DNA of 62,554 bases from Ignavibacteriales bacterium (GCA_003599415.1 QZKB01000108.1:1-62554), one strand, 5' to 3'. Shown: positions 42,662-51,693, numbered from the stretch's first letter. The notes: generated by a model from the sequence alone, not told the origin. Made by a program: numbers and translations.

Positions 42662-45400
42662 TTATTTCAAGTAAACCATTTTTCTTATTAAAGATTTTTG
42701 ACCAATTGTTAATCTGTAAAAATATATTCCGCTGGTAAGCTGCTCAGTAGAAAACTCAACTTCATATTCTCCGGCGGGCTGTTCTTCGTTTACAAGTGTT
42801 GTTACTTCATTGCCAATTACATCATATACCTTTAATGTAACTAACCTCACCCCGTCCCTCTCCTTACTAAGGAGAGGGAGAAAGGGTGAGGTCGGAATTG
42901 TATATTTAATTTTTGTAACCGGATTAAACGGATTAGGATAATTCTGTTCCAGTTTAAATTCTTTAGGCAAAGATGAATTTCTTAATTCATTTATTCCTGT
43001 TGTTTCCTGTAGTAATGAAATTCTTACCGCATCCGCACGGATAACCGTTCCAACCGTGCTTAAACCAACATCAACAACTTTAACAGAAACTTTTGAGTTT
43101 GCTTTAAAATTATATTGCCCGATTGATACCCAACTGCCACTGCCTGTATTCTGGTTTACAAAAACCGAATCAACCGGTACATCATTCTCGCTTATAATAT
43201 ATAAAGCCTTGTCTGTAGCGTTAACTGTTTTAGGTACAATTTCAAGCACTTCGTAAAGACCGTTCTTCTTAACAACAGGATTAAAGACCGCACTTGCTCC
43301 CAGGTTCTGGTTTGCATAACGACTGGTACTTCCATTAGCTTTAGCATTGCTGAAATACCAATTCCCGTACTCTGTATAAACGCCTGCATCTTCATTATCT
43401 GCTATAGCAAAATAATTTAACACGGTACAAAGAAAAGGAATCCTTGCTAACGGATGAACCGGATCATTACTGCTGATAATAACAAAATCTTCTACAGTAC
43501 CGATGGTTGAAGAATAAAATTTCAGAGGAATGGTAACTGCGGACATTCCTTTTAATACCAGAGGAAAAGTTGTATCCGCTTTCACATTCTTATGAACAGA
43601 ACTGATATAATTAATTGTAAGGTCATTTATTCCCTGGTTTGAAATTACTAATTGTATTGTTGATGTATCCTCTATACTTACAGATCCCATGGTGATATTA
43701 TTTGGATACGCTCTTAACTCCACATCTCTTACAAGAGCAGAAATTTTTAGTACGTCTGCGGTAAATATCTTGCCGGATTGATTCTTGCCGGTAGCAGACA
43801 TTTCAATATAATTGTTCTCATTCTTTTCAAAATTAAATGTACCGATATAGACCCAATCCATTTGCACAATTTCATCAGACATTGTTTTAAAGTAAGTGTT
43901 GCCGCCGCAATTTATTTTAAATTTTCTTTCTGTAACTGAATTTGAAATAGCGGGCAATTGGATAAATAGATTGTACTTACCGGATTGTTCAACATTAATA
44001 TTCCACTTAACTGAAACAGAATCTTCAGTCTTCAGTGTAACCATTCTCGAATTATCTCCCCAGGCTGCTTTTGTTGAATTTGACCAACTGCCGTTTAATT
44101 CAGAATAATCTTTATCAGTGTTGTCAATAAAAATATCATCCGGCAGATACGTTATAAATTTTGTGTTAAGGTTTCCAACCGCATCTGTTACCGCCACACC
44201 AAACTTTGCAAGCTTATCTTTATCATATTCCTCAACTGACTGCCAGGTCAAATCATCAATCTTTGTAAAGTCTACAACAAGATACTGCTCATAAATATTT
44301 TTTACTGCAGCAAATGGCTGCGTCTGGAAAATTGCTTCATCACTTTTAATTGTGAACTTAACTTTCTTCCCGCTTACCGCTTCTTCAATTTGTATTGCGG
44401 GTGCAGTTGTATCGCTCGTTTTTAACCATCTCTGCATTGCTTCTATAGCAGAGCAATATCTGAACTTAACTGTTGGATATTTTATTTCAGACTGATGTGC
44501 TATACTGTCAATCCTTGCAACGTTATCAAGAAAATCTTCTTCCGGCAGATGAGCCCAGAAACATGCAACCTGCGTTTTGCCGCTTTTTGCCTGCGCAAAC
44601 ATATTATCCATTGTACTCTGAGCTACGCTTGCCATGTATACCGATCTTAAATTCCATCCCCTGTTACCGCCGGGCAGTTGATAATTATACGGCGCTGGCT
44701 GATAAGGTACAAAAGTTTTCGGCGCCTTCGACCAGTCATATTCATTATCAATTGGTTCTGTCGGGTCGGTTCTTACATGAGGGTAATCATTGTGCATACT
44801 GAACAACAGAAGCTGATCTAAGTATAGTTGCCATTCGTTGCCCATGTAATGCCATCCGCTTCGGAAAGAAACCGGGTAAATATTTTCTTCAAGCAGATAC
44901 TGTGCAAGTGTTACATCAAAATCATCACGACACTCATTAAAGCTGTGTGCCTGATTCCAGTAATATTTCCCGTCACTATCATAATCTGTCCAGCTAAATG
45001 TGTGGTAGTGTAATGATAGTTCATCGCCAAACTGTTTAATTGCATCGCTGTTATATTTTTTCATAAGGTACAAAGTCATCGTGTTTGGCAACGGAATATT
45101 CTTATTGTCTGCATATCTAAAAATATTTCCGGCCATCATCCACCACGTAAGTTTAACTGTTTGCCCATACGAATCTTTATGGTTGCTCCTGAATGTAACA
45201 TCCATAACTCTCTGCCCGTTAGCAGAAGGATCAGTAAAAAGATCCAGCTTGTAATGACAATTATAATCACTTGTACTCATGCCGTCCCATATGGCAGTAT
45301 CTGAACCAAGCACCAAAAGAACTTCTGCCTGTGAATACAAAAAGTGAAACGGATAAATGCCCCATAAAACAATAATTAATAAAACACTTTTAATTTTCAT
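42662..45400 (-). CDS. T9SS-exported polysaccharide-deacetylase-like protein with golvesin-type domains
   Basis: I place the start at 45400 (MKIKSVLLIIVLWGIYPF, a signal peptide); a longer frame to 45454 lacks one. The N-terminal ~350 residues resemble the polysaccharide deacetylase (NodB-like) barrel, with 'LVLGSDTAIWDG', 'ELSLHYHTFSW' as the H-x-H-like metal site and 'VSFRSGWHYMGNEW'. Then come a domain like the golvesin C-terminal/xanthan-lyase-like module ('GSWSNSTKAAWG...YIGTFNFEKN'), an Ig-like domain ('GSVSIEDTSTIQLVISNQGINDL'), a second golvesin-like domain and a T9SS sorting domain ('QNYPNPFNPVTKIKYTIP' to 'LIRKMVYLK'). It may act on surface glycans. The sorting domain contains an in-frame palindromic insert. 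Confidence 0.82.
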   Translation of the reverse strand: MKIKSVLLIIVLWGIYPFHFLYSQAEVLLVLGSDTAIWDGMSTSDYNCHYKLDLFTDPSANGQRVMDVTFRSNHKDSYGQTVKLTWWMMAGNIFRYADNKNIPLPNTMTLYLMKKYNSDAIKQFGDELSLHYHTFSWTDYDSDGKYYWNQAHSFNECRDDFDVTLAQYLLEENIYPVSFRSGWHYMGNEWQLYLDQLLLFSMHNDYPHVRTDPTEPIDNEYDWSKAPKTFVPYQPAPYNYQLPGGNRGWNLRSVYMASVAQSTMDNMFAQAKSGKTQVACFWAHLPEEDFLDNVARIDSIAHQSEIKYPTVKFRYCSAIEAMQRWLKTSDTTAPAIQIEEAVSGKKVKFTIKSDEAIFQTQPFAAVKNIYEQYLVVDFTKIDDLTWQSVEEYDKDKLAKFGVAVTDAVGNLNTKFITYLPDDIFIDNTDKDYSELNGSWSNSTKAAWGDNSRMVTLKTEDSVSVKWNINVEQSGKYNLFIQLPAISNSVTERKFKINCGGNTYFKTMSDEIVQMDWVYIGTFNFEKNENNYIEMSATGKNQSGKIFTADVLKISALVRDVELRAYPNNITMGSVSIEDTSTIQLVISNQGINDLTINYISSVHKNVKADTTFPLVLKGMSAVTIPLKFYSSTIGTVEDFVIISSNDPVHPLARIPFLCTVLNYFAIADNEDAGVYTEYGNWYFSNAKANGSTSRYANQNLGASAVFNPVVKKNGLYEVLEIVPKTVNATDKALYIISENDVPVDSVFVNQNTGSGSWVSIGQYNFKANSKVSVKVVDVGLSTVGTVIRADAVRISLLQETTGINELRNSSLPKEFKLEQNYPNPFNPVTKIKYTIPTSPFLPLLSKERDGVRLVTLKVYDVIGNEVTTLVNEEQPAGEYEVEFSTEQLTSGIYFYRLTIGQKSLIRKMVYLK
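42844..42892. repeat. 49-base double palindrome inside a T9SS sorting domain
   Basis: ACCTCACCC (42844-42852) pairs with GGGTGAGGT (42884-42892), and CCCTCTCCTTA (42856-42866) pairs perfectly with TAAGGAGAGGG (42868-42878) around one base. It is translated in frame as TSPFLPLLSKERDGVRL. It occupies the same hinge of the sorting domain as the unrelated palindrome at 22771. Confidence 0.82.
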
Positions 45401-45579
45401 CGTTCTCTCTATAAATAGAATTTCCTCCTCAAAAATAAAGCTTTGATTTTGCAATTGAAAAGTTGGTTGTTAAAGAATAAATATTTAATAATGAACTTTT
45501 AACCTCATAAAAACATTATGGCAATTGTCTTTCAATAATGAATTAAATAAATTACTCGGAAAAAAAAGGAGAGAGAGAA

Positions 45580-46545
45580 ATGGAGTATACTCATCTTGGA
45601 CGCTCAGGATTAAAAGTAAGCAGGCTTTGCCTTGGAACAATGAATTACGGACAGTACAATACGGATGAGGAAAGTTACAAGATAATGGATCATGCAATTG
45701 ATTGCGGAATTAATTTCTTTGATACCGCAAACGTTTACGGATCTTACAAGGGGCAGACAGAAGAAATTATCGGTAGATGGCTTTCGTTAAACGGTGGAAG
45801 AAGAGAAAAAATTGTTCTTGCATCCAAAGTATACGGGGGAATGAGCGACTGGATTAATGATTCAAAATTATCTGCTTACAACATCAAACGCGCCTGCGAA
45901 GATAGTTTAAGAAGATTGAAAACAAATCATATTGATCTTTACCAGATGCATCACATCGATAGAGAAACTCCGTGGGAAGAAATATGGCAGGCAATGGAAC
46001 AACTAATACGCGAAGGAAAAATTATTTACGTGGGCAGCAGTAATTTTGCGGCATGGAATATTGTTGAAGCAAATTACAAAGCAAAAGAAAAACATATGCT
46101 TGGATTAGTTTCCGAACAGAGCATTTACAGTTTACGCAACCGGCATATAGAACTTGAAGTTGTTCCGGCATGTAAAGCAATGGGAGTAGGAATAATTCCC
46201 TGGAGCCCGATGGGCGGCGGTATTCTTTGCGGAATACTAGATAAACCGGAAACGGGCAGGCGTTCACGTCCTGCATTGTTGGCTTCTGCAGAAAGGCTTC
46301 GCCCGCAGATTGAGAAATATGAAAATCTCTGTAAAGAAATAAATCATAAGCCCTCCGTTGTTGCACTTAACTGGATGCTGCAGAATCCGGCAATTACTTC
46401 TCCCATTGTTGGACCAAGAACAATTGAGCAGCTTGATGAAAACATTTCCGCACTGGATTTTAAATTGGATGATGATACAATGAAAAAGCTTGATGAGATT
46501 TGGCCCGGGCCGGGCAACCAGGCACCAGAAGCTTATGCATGGTAA
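45580..46545 (+). CDS. aldo/keto reductase
   Basis: The 321-residue cytoplasmic enzyme belongs to the aldo/keto reductase superfamily, close to the YghZ / potassium-channel-beta-like group. The catalytic tetrad is visible: Asp and Tyr in 'FFDTANVYGSY', Lys in 'LASKVYGGM' and His in 'LYQMHHID'. NADPH-binding features follow: 'YVGSSNFAAWNI', 'SEQSIYSLRNR', 'GIIPWSPMGGGILCG' and 'SPIVGPRTIEQLDENI'. It reduces aldehydes or ketones with NADPH; the substrate is unknown. The start has a strong AAAGGAGAG site. Confidence 0.93.
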   Translation: MEYTHLGRSGLKVSRLCLGTMNYGQYNTDEESYKIMDHAIDCGINFFDTANVYGSYKGQTEEIIGRWLSLNGGRREKIVLASKVYGGMSDWINDSKLSAYNIKRACEDSLRRLKTNHIDLYQMHHIDRETPWEEIWQAMEQLIREGKIIYVGSSNFAAWNIVEANYKAKEKHMLGLVSEQSIYSLRNRHIELEVVPACKAMGVGIIPWSPMGGGILCGILDKPETGRRSRPALLASAERLRPQIEKYENLCKEINHKPSVVALNWMLQNPAITSPIVGPRTIEQLDENISALDFKLDDDTMKKLDEIWPGPGNQAPEAYAW

Positions 46546-46549
46546 ATAG

Positions 46550-46723
46550 AAAGCCCATCCCCAAGACATTGTTGTCAACTTAGCGGAGAAACGTCGTAAT
46601 TCATTATTCGATGTTGAATATTCAGAGTTAAAGAACTCCGAACACTGAATAAGGAATAATGAATATCGAACTTATGAAAAAGAAGTCTTTAAGCAGACAG
46701 TATTGCCTAAGGAAGGGGCTTTT
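46550..46723. repeat. AAGCCC...GGGGCTT palindromic repeat, copy 3, split by a ~140-base MITE-like element
   Basis: AAAGCCCATCCCCAAG (46550-46565) is the left half and AAGGAAGGGGCTTTT (46709-46723) the right half of the repeat that is continuous at 20118 and 32871. The intervening sequence has ends that are imperfect inverted copies (CATTGTTGTCAACTTA on the left; CAATACTGTCTGCTTA read on the minus strand at the right). It also has an inner palindrome of TTCATTATTCGAT...ATAATGAATATCGAA (46599-46670). The rest of the 396-base gap (46546-46941) is AT-rich and holds only the promoter and ribosome-binding region of the next gene. Confidence 0.65.
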
Positions 46724-46897
46724 AATATTTTTATTTTAGTATTCAAATCTGTTTATCCAATACTATTGAAATTTCTTCCTTCATCCTGCAAAGATACATG
46801 ATGCAAATATGTATGATCTCACTAAGAGAAAACAAAAAGCTGACAATTAGAGTTTGACTTTTAATAAGAATCTTTTTCTCTTCACATAAACTTTTAA

Positions 46898-46905
46898 TAA
46901 TTTTG
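46898..46905 (+). promoter_or_regulatory. possible -7 promoter element
   Basis: TAATTTTG is a perfect TAnnTTTG element 36 bases before the TTG start of the C1-peptidase gene. No good TTG is found 19-20 bases upstream, so it is only a candidate. Confidence 0.3.
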
Positions 46906-46924
46906 CAGCATAAAACTTTATAAA

Positions 46925-46938
46925 ATCCTCCGGAGGAT
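46925..46938 (+). promoter_or_regulatory. self-complementary ribosome-binding site
   Basis: ATCCTCCGGAGGAT is a perfect 14-base palindrome containing the GGAGG Shine-Dalgarno sequence, 3 bases before the TTG start at 46942. The SD can pair with the CCTCC next to it only between RNA molecules or in a strained fold, because there is no loop. The strong SD supports the non-ATG start. Confidence 0.6.
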
Positions 46939-46941
46939 AAA

Positions 46942-48093
46942 TTGAAAAAATTCTATTGTTTAACCGCACTTGTTTTATTAGTTTCATTTACAAGCATACC
47001 CGCTCAAAATATTGCAGACAGTATTTATACCTTCACTAAAGATTACGAAGTAAAATATACACCAATAAAAAATCAGGCTAGAACCGGTACATGTTGGTGC
47101 TTCTCAACAGTTTCTTTTCTTGAATCCGAAGCAATAAGAAAAGGGAAAGGTGAATTTGATTTATCTGAGATGTACGTGGTTCGCAACACATATCCAAAGA
47201 AGGCAGATAATTATGTTCGTAAAGGCGGCACAGCAAATTTTGGAGAAGGCGGGCAGGCTCATGATGTAATCAACCAGATTAAGGAATACGGCATTGTACC
47301 AGAAGAGGTTTACACAGGTTTAAATATAGATGAACCCAGGCATAATCATGGAGAGCTAAGTGCAATTCTTGATAATATGCTTAAAGCAATTGTTGGCAAG
47401 AAGGGCGGCAAATTAACTCCAAGATGGAAAGAAGCTTTTAACTCCGTGCTCGATGTTTATCTTGGAAAAACTCTGGATCAATTTGATTATAAAGGAAAGA
47501 CTTATACTCCTAAATCATTTTTAAAAGATGAATTGGAAATTAACCCTGCTGATTATGTTGAACTTACTTCTTACACTCATCATCCTTTTTATAATAAAAT
47601 AAAACTGGAGATTCCCGATAACTGGACAGACCAGGAGTACTACAATTTACCATTTGATAAACTTGTTGAGGTAATGGATAATGCATTAGAAAACGATTAC
47701 TCAGTAGAATGGGATGGTGATGTAAGCGAAAAATTCTTTAACCAGAAAAAAGGATTTGCCGTTGTTCCTTTAAAAAACTGGGATGATATGAGCGGCGCAG
47801 AGAGAGAAGAAAAAATAACAAAACCAATTGATGAAAAAATTATAACGCAGGAGTTGCGCCAGAAAGCATTCGATAACTATTCCGCTACAGATGATCATCT
47901 TATGCACATCGTTGGTTTATATCATGATCAGAAAGGAAACAAATTTTATTATACCAAAAATTCATGGGGAACAGATTTTTCCTATGGAGGATTTATTTAT
48001 ATGTCGCAGCCGTATATAAGTTTAAATACTATTGCAATTATGGTTCATAAAGATGCTGTACCAAAAGATATCCGTGAGAAGTTAGGATTTTGA
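46942..48093 (+). CDS. exported C1-family (bleomycin hydrolase/PepC-like) cysteine peptidase
   Basis: The 383-residue protein starts at TTG and has a signal peptide ending near 'TSIPAQ'. The papain-type active site is visible: oxyanion Gln and nucleophile Cys in 'IKNQARTGTCWCFST', His in 'ATDDHLMHIVGLYHD' and Asn in 'FYYTKNSWGTDFSYGGFIYM'. The long middle section ('FGEGGQAHDVINQIKEYGIVPEEVY', 'VLDVYLGKTLDQFDYKGKTYTPKSF') matches the aminopeptidase C / bleomycin hydrolase subfamily. Those enzymes are normally cytoplasmic hexamers, but this one is exported. The stop overlaps the start of the cyclase gene by four bases, so the two are translated together. Confidence 0.9.
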   Translation: MKKFYCLTALVLLVSFTSIPAQNIADSIYTFTKDYEVKYTPIKNQARTGTCWCFSTVSFLESEAIRKGKGEFDLSEMYVVRNTYPKKADNYVRKGGTANFGEGGQAHDVINQIKEYGIVPEEVYTGLNIDEPRHNHGELSAILDNMLKAIVGKKGGKLTPRWKEAFNSVLDVYLGKTLDQFDYKGKTYTPKSFLKDELEINPADYVELTSYTHHPFYNKIKLEIPDNWTDQEYYNLPFDKLVEVMDNALENDYSVEWDGDVSEKFFNQKKGFAVVPLKNWDDMSGAEREEKITKPIDEKIITQELRQKAFDNYSATDDHLMHIVGLYHDQKGNKFYYTKNSWGTDFSYGGFIYMSQPYISLNTIAIMVHKDAVPKDIREKLGF

Positions 48094-49448
48094 TAAAAGA
48101 ATACATAAAAAATTTCTTTGCGTTAAACAGATTAAAGCTGCTTGAAGATATTGCCGATCTGAAAGCCGATAAGGAATATGAAGAGCAGCTTTATTTAGAA
48201 ACACTTCATAATGAGCGGTTCAGGTTTCAACTGGTTGCAGGTGTAGTTCTTGTTCTTCTTGTTTTTGCATGTATTGTGCTGTTTCTTTTCAATGACCAAT
48301 TTAATGTTGTGTTCCGCGGGCAAAAAGTTTTCTACCTTATAATACTTATTTTGTTCATAATGCTTATCCGGGAAACGATGCTCCGTTTTGTACTTGGTAA
48401 AAGGATGCAATCAAAGAGACGCATTCCTTCTTACCTGATGTACACAAACGCCTTTTTCGAAATAAGTATTCCCACCATAGGACTTATACTCTACACGGAA
48501 GCACTGAACTCGATTATTGCGTTTAGTACGCCTGTAATTTTAATCTATTTCATCTTCATAATACTAACCACGCTTGAACTCGATTTTAAATTATCGGTTT
48601 TTGCCGGAACAGTCGCCGCAGTTGAATATTTCCTTCTTGTGCTTTACTACCTTGGAAGAGTTGATATGACTGGAGCAGAACCGATAATCAAAGAACCAAT
48701 GATGTACTTTGCAAAATCTTTGATCATTCTTCTTTGCGGTATTGTAGCGGGGTTTGTTGCCCTTGAAATTAAAAAACGTATTCTTAAATCATTTAGAATT
48801 ATAAGCGAAAGGAACCAGATTGAAAGATGGTTCGGTCAGCAGGTTTCCAAAGCAATAGTTGATGAAATGCTGAAAAGCAGGCGCGGTATAGTTAGCAGAA
48901 GAAGAACTGTTTGTGTTATGTTTCTTGATATAAGAAACTTTTCCAAATATGCCGCGGATAAAGAACCTGAAGAAATTGTAAAATACCAGAACGATGTCTT
49001 CTCTTTTATGATTGATATTGTAAACAAGAACAACGGAATTATTAACCAAATACTTGGCGATGGTTTTATGGCTACATTCGGCGCACCGCTTTCATATGAT
49101 AATGATTGTATGAACGCTGTAAATGCGGCGCATGAAATTATTGCCGAACTAAAGAAAAAAATAGATTACAAAGAGATTCCTTATACGCGTGTGGGTATCG
49201 GTATTCACACCGGTGATGCTGTAACAGGTAATGTGGGCACATCAATTAGAAAACAATATTCAATAACCGGAAGCGTAGTTATACTGGCATCCCGTATTGA
49301 ACAGTTAAACAAAGAATACGATTCACAGTTATTAATTTCCAAAGATGTTCTAGATAAAACAGACAGGGAAATAGTTGAATATGAACTTATAGGTCCTGTA
49401 GAATTAAGAGGAAGCGAAGAACCGATTACCATTTACAAGTTAGCATAG
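48090..49448 (+). CDS. membrane-bound class III nucleotide cyclase
   Basis: The 452-residue protein starts at TTG 48090 inside the stop of the peptidase gene; no Met is available in the first helix region. A charged N-terminus (about 1-45) is followed by roughly six transmembrane helices (about 46-230), and the class III cyclase domain covers about 262-450. Metal-binding aspartates are in 'CVMFLDIRNFSKY' and 'ILGDGFMATFG', and the arginine of 'ILASRIEQL' is present. The usual adenine-recognising Lys before 'GD' is Gln ('NQILGD'), and the usual Asn of 'VNLAAR' is replaced. Activity and nucleotide specificity (cAMP or cGMP) are therefore uncertain. Confidence 0.85.
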   Translation: MIKEYIKNFFALNRLKLLEDIADLKADKEYEEQLYLETLHNERFRFQLVAGVVLVLLVFACIVLFLFNDQFNVVFRGQKVFYLIILILFIMLIRETMLRFVLGKRMQSKRRIPSYLMYTNAFFEISIPTIGLILYTEALNSIIAFSTPVILIYFIFIILTTLELDFKLSVFAGTVAAVEYFLLVLYYLGRVDMTGAEPIIKEPMMYFAKSLIILLCGIVAGFVALEIKKRILKSFRIISERNQIERWFGQQVSKAIVDEMLKSRRGIVSRRRTVCVMFLDIRNFSKYAADKEPEEIVKYQNDVFSFMIDIVNKNNGIINQILGDGFMATFGAPLSYDNDCMNAVNAAHEIIAELKKKIDYKEIPYTRVGIGIHTGDAVTGNVGTSIRKQYSITGSVVILASRIEQLNKEYDSQLLISKDVLDKTDREIVEYELIGPVELRGSEEPITIYKLA

Positions 49449-49481
49449 AAGGCTTTTAAGAGATCAGGGTCTTGCCCGTAT

Positions 49482-50132
49482 TTATATATTTAAAATCTTT
49501 GTCAGTTCCTCAATATCCGATACAAGATAATCAGGATTCTCTTTTTTCAGCACATCGGCATTTCTGTAGCCATAAGTAACTGCACAGGTTTTAGCCCCTG
49601 CAGATTTTCCGCAAAGAACATCAAGCTCAGAATCTCCAACCATCAGAGTATTACCGGGTAGAATATTAAGGTCAGCACAGATTTTTTGCAGCATATCCGG
49701 GGCTGGTTTAATTTTCATACCGGGCCTTCTTCCCATAGTTATTTTAAAATAATGCCTGATATCAAAATGCTCTACAATTTTGTCCACCTGATCCTGCGCT
49801 TTGGTAGTCAATATTGAAACAGAAATTTTATTCTCATTAAGTTTTTTAAGCACTTCAAACACGTTTGGGTAGAACTTCGAGTCATCAATAAAATCAAAGT
49901 AATATGATTTATATCTTTCAATAAAATATTCAAGATCATCAACTGCAACCTGGAACTCGGCAAATATATCTTTAAAGTGTGCACCAATCTTTCCGTTAAA
50001 TTCCTGTTCGGTAAAGTTTACATCTATATTAAATTCTTCCAAGGTTTTAATAGTAGCTTTATAAATGCTGCCGTGCGATTGCATCAGTGTTCCGTCTAAA
50101 TCAAAGACAACACTGTTTATTAAATTATTCAT
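49482..50132 (-). CDS. HAD-family phosphatase, phosphoglycolate phosphatase-like
   Basis: The start is set at 50132 (MNNLINSVVFDLDGTLMQ); a longer frame adds a leader without homology. The 216-residue protein has HAD motif I 'FDLDGTL' with the nucleophile and acid aspartates, motif II in 'VSILTTKAQ', the motif III lysine in 'KPAPDML' and motif IV 'MVGDSELDVLCGKSAGAKT', plus a helical C1 cap. It resembles Gph and PpaX-type enzymes acting on small phosphate esters. The substrate is not determined. Confidence 0.88.
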   Translation of the reverse strand: MNNLINSVVFDLDGTLMQSHGSIYKATIKTLEEFNIDVNFTEQEFNGKIGAHFKDIFAEFQVAVDDLEYFIERYKSYYFDFIDDSKFYPNVFEVLKKLNENKISVSILTTKAQDQVDKIVEHFDIRHYFKITMGRRPGMKIKPAPDMLQKICADLNILPGNTLMVGDSELDVLCGKSAGAKTCAVTYGYRNADVLKKENPDYLVSDIEELTKILNI

Positions 50133-50322
50133 AACATACTCTTTTGTGACAGGAAATATAACAAAAGACACAGATGACAACAATTTGAACTTTTCAATTA
50201 CTATTGCCCGTTGTTATTTTATCAAAAGATGCGGATTAACCAAAGAATTACACCCGGCTTGTTTACAAGACTTATTATTCAAAAATACTTATTTGAATTT
50301 TCTTTATATTTAGCTAAAAATT

Positions 50323-51693
50323 ATGAGCCCTATGAGGAAAAACTCCAAAATACTTATCTGTGATGACGATGAAACTTTGTGTTACCTTCTAAAAGAAGAA
50401 TTACTAAATGAAGGTTTTAATGTTGACGTTGTTTATGACGGAAAATATGCTATAGAGAACCTGAAGAATAAGAACTATGAGCTTTTATTACTTGATCTTC
50501 AGATGAGGGAAGTACCCGGTGAAGAAGTATTAAAATTTGCCAAAGAAAATTTTCCAACTTTGCAGGTTATTATTCTTACCGCAAAATCTGAAGTGAGAAG
50601 CGCTATTGAATGTATAAAGCTTGGCGCATATGATTTTATATCCAAGCCATATGAATTTGATGAACTGCTTGTTGGCATTAACCGCGCACTTGAGCATAAA
50701 GATCTTCTTGTAAAAAATACAATTCAGTCCACCCGCTTTGATGAAAAAATTTCAAACAGGATTATAGGTGAAAGCAAGGAAATGCATCATCTTATAAACC
50801 TTGCTATACGCTCTGCAAAATCAGATTCCAATATACTTATTGAAGGTGAAACCGGTACAGGCAAAGAACTAATTGCTGAGTTTATTCACCGTAATTCCGA
50901 CAGGAATGATAAACCTTTTGTTGTTATAAACTGCGCTTCCTTACCTGATCAATTAATTGAAAGCGAATTGTTTGGTCATGAAAAAGGAGCTTTTACCGAC
51001 GCTAAAAGTTCAAAGCAGGGTCTTGTTGAAATTGCAGACGGCGGAACATTGTTTCTTGATGAGATCGGTGAGATGAGCCTTACTCTGCAGCCAAAACTTT
51101 TACGTTTCCTTGAGAACGGGGAGTATCGCAGGGTTGGCGGTGTTGCAAACTTTCATTCAAACGTAAGGGTTATTGGAGCAACCAACAAAAACCTTCTTGA
51201 GGAATCAGAGAAGAAAATTTTCAGGCGCGATCTTTTATTCAGGTTAAATGTAATAACGCTTACTATTCCACCGTTAAAAGAACGCGGTGAAGATATATTG
51301 CTTCTTGCAAATCACTTCCTCGCAAAAAAATCTCCAATCCGTGATCCTAAAAAATTATCCACGGCAGCGGAAAAAGCATTATTACAATATAAATTCCCGG
51401 GCAACGTTAGAGAACTGGAGCACATTATTGAAAGGGCAATTATCTTTGCAGAAAACAATTTAATCCAGGTGGAGGATTTAAATCTTCCTATTTCATTCAG
51501 AAGCGAGCAGCAGAATGCAAATGAGTTATCACCAGATTCATTTCTTATGGAAGATGTTGAAAGGATTCACTTTAAAAAAGCATTAGATTACCATGGATGG
51601 AACAGGGAAAATACTGCGCGCGCCCTTGGAATAAGCCAGAAAACCCTTTACTCAAAAATTATAAAATATAACCTTCGTCAAAATGAGTCGTAA
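50323..51693 (+). CDS. sigma-54-dependent NtrC-family response regulator
   Basis: The 456-residue protein has three domains. The receiver is at about 7-120, with phosphoacceptor Asp in 'LLLLDLQM', Thr in 'VIILTAK' and Lys in 'FISKPYEF'. The AAA+ domain is at about 145-380, with Walker A 'GETGTGKE', Walker B 'GGTLFLDEIGEM' and Arg fingers in 'FRRDLLFRLNV'. A Fis-type helix-turn-helix is at the C-terminus ('WNRENTARALGISQKTLYSKI'). The sigma-54 contact loop, normally GAFTGA, reads GAFTDA. It should activate RpoN promoters when phosphorylated. Its stop overlaps the start of the kinase gene by 11 bases, so the kinase is the cognate partner. Confidence 0.95.
   Translation: MSPMRKNSKILICDDDETLCYLLKEELLNEGFNVDVVYDGKYAIENLKNKNYELLLLDLQMREVPGEEVLKFAKENFPTLQVIILTAKSEVRSAIECIKLGAYDFISKPYEFDELLVGINRALEHKDLLVKNTIQSTRFDEKISNRIIGESKEMHHLINLAIRSAKSDSNILIEGETGTGKELIAEFIHRNSDRNDKPFVVINCASLPDQLIESELFGHEKGAFTDAKSSKQGLVEIADGGTLFLDEIGEMSLTLQPKLLRFLENGEYRRVGGVANFHSNVRVIGATNKNLLEESEKKIFRRDLLFRLNVITLTIPPLKERGEDILLLANHFLAKKSPIRDPKKLSTAAEKALLQYKFPGNVRELEHIIERAIIFAENNLIQVEDLNLPISFRSEQQNANELSPDSFLMEDVERIHFKKALDYHGWNRENTARALGISQKTLYSKIIKYNLRQNES

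Noticed and set aside
45430..45437. Perfect TAnnTTTG on the minus strand before the deacetylase-like gene
   Set aside because: Transcription from it would start inside or after the ribosome-binding site, and no TTG lies at the proper distance.
46546..46941. CRISPR array or tRNA in the largest gap
   Set aside because: No regularly spaced direct repeats and no cloverleaf are present; the sequence is explained by nested palindromes and a promoter region.
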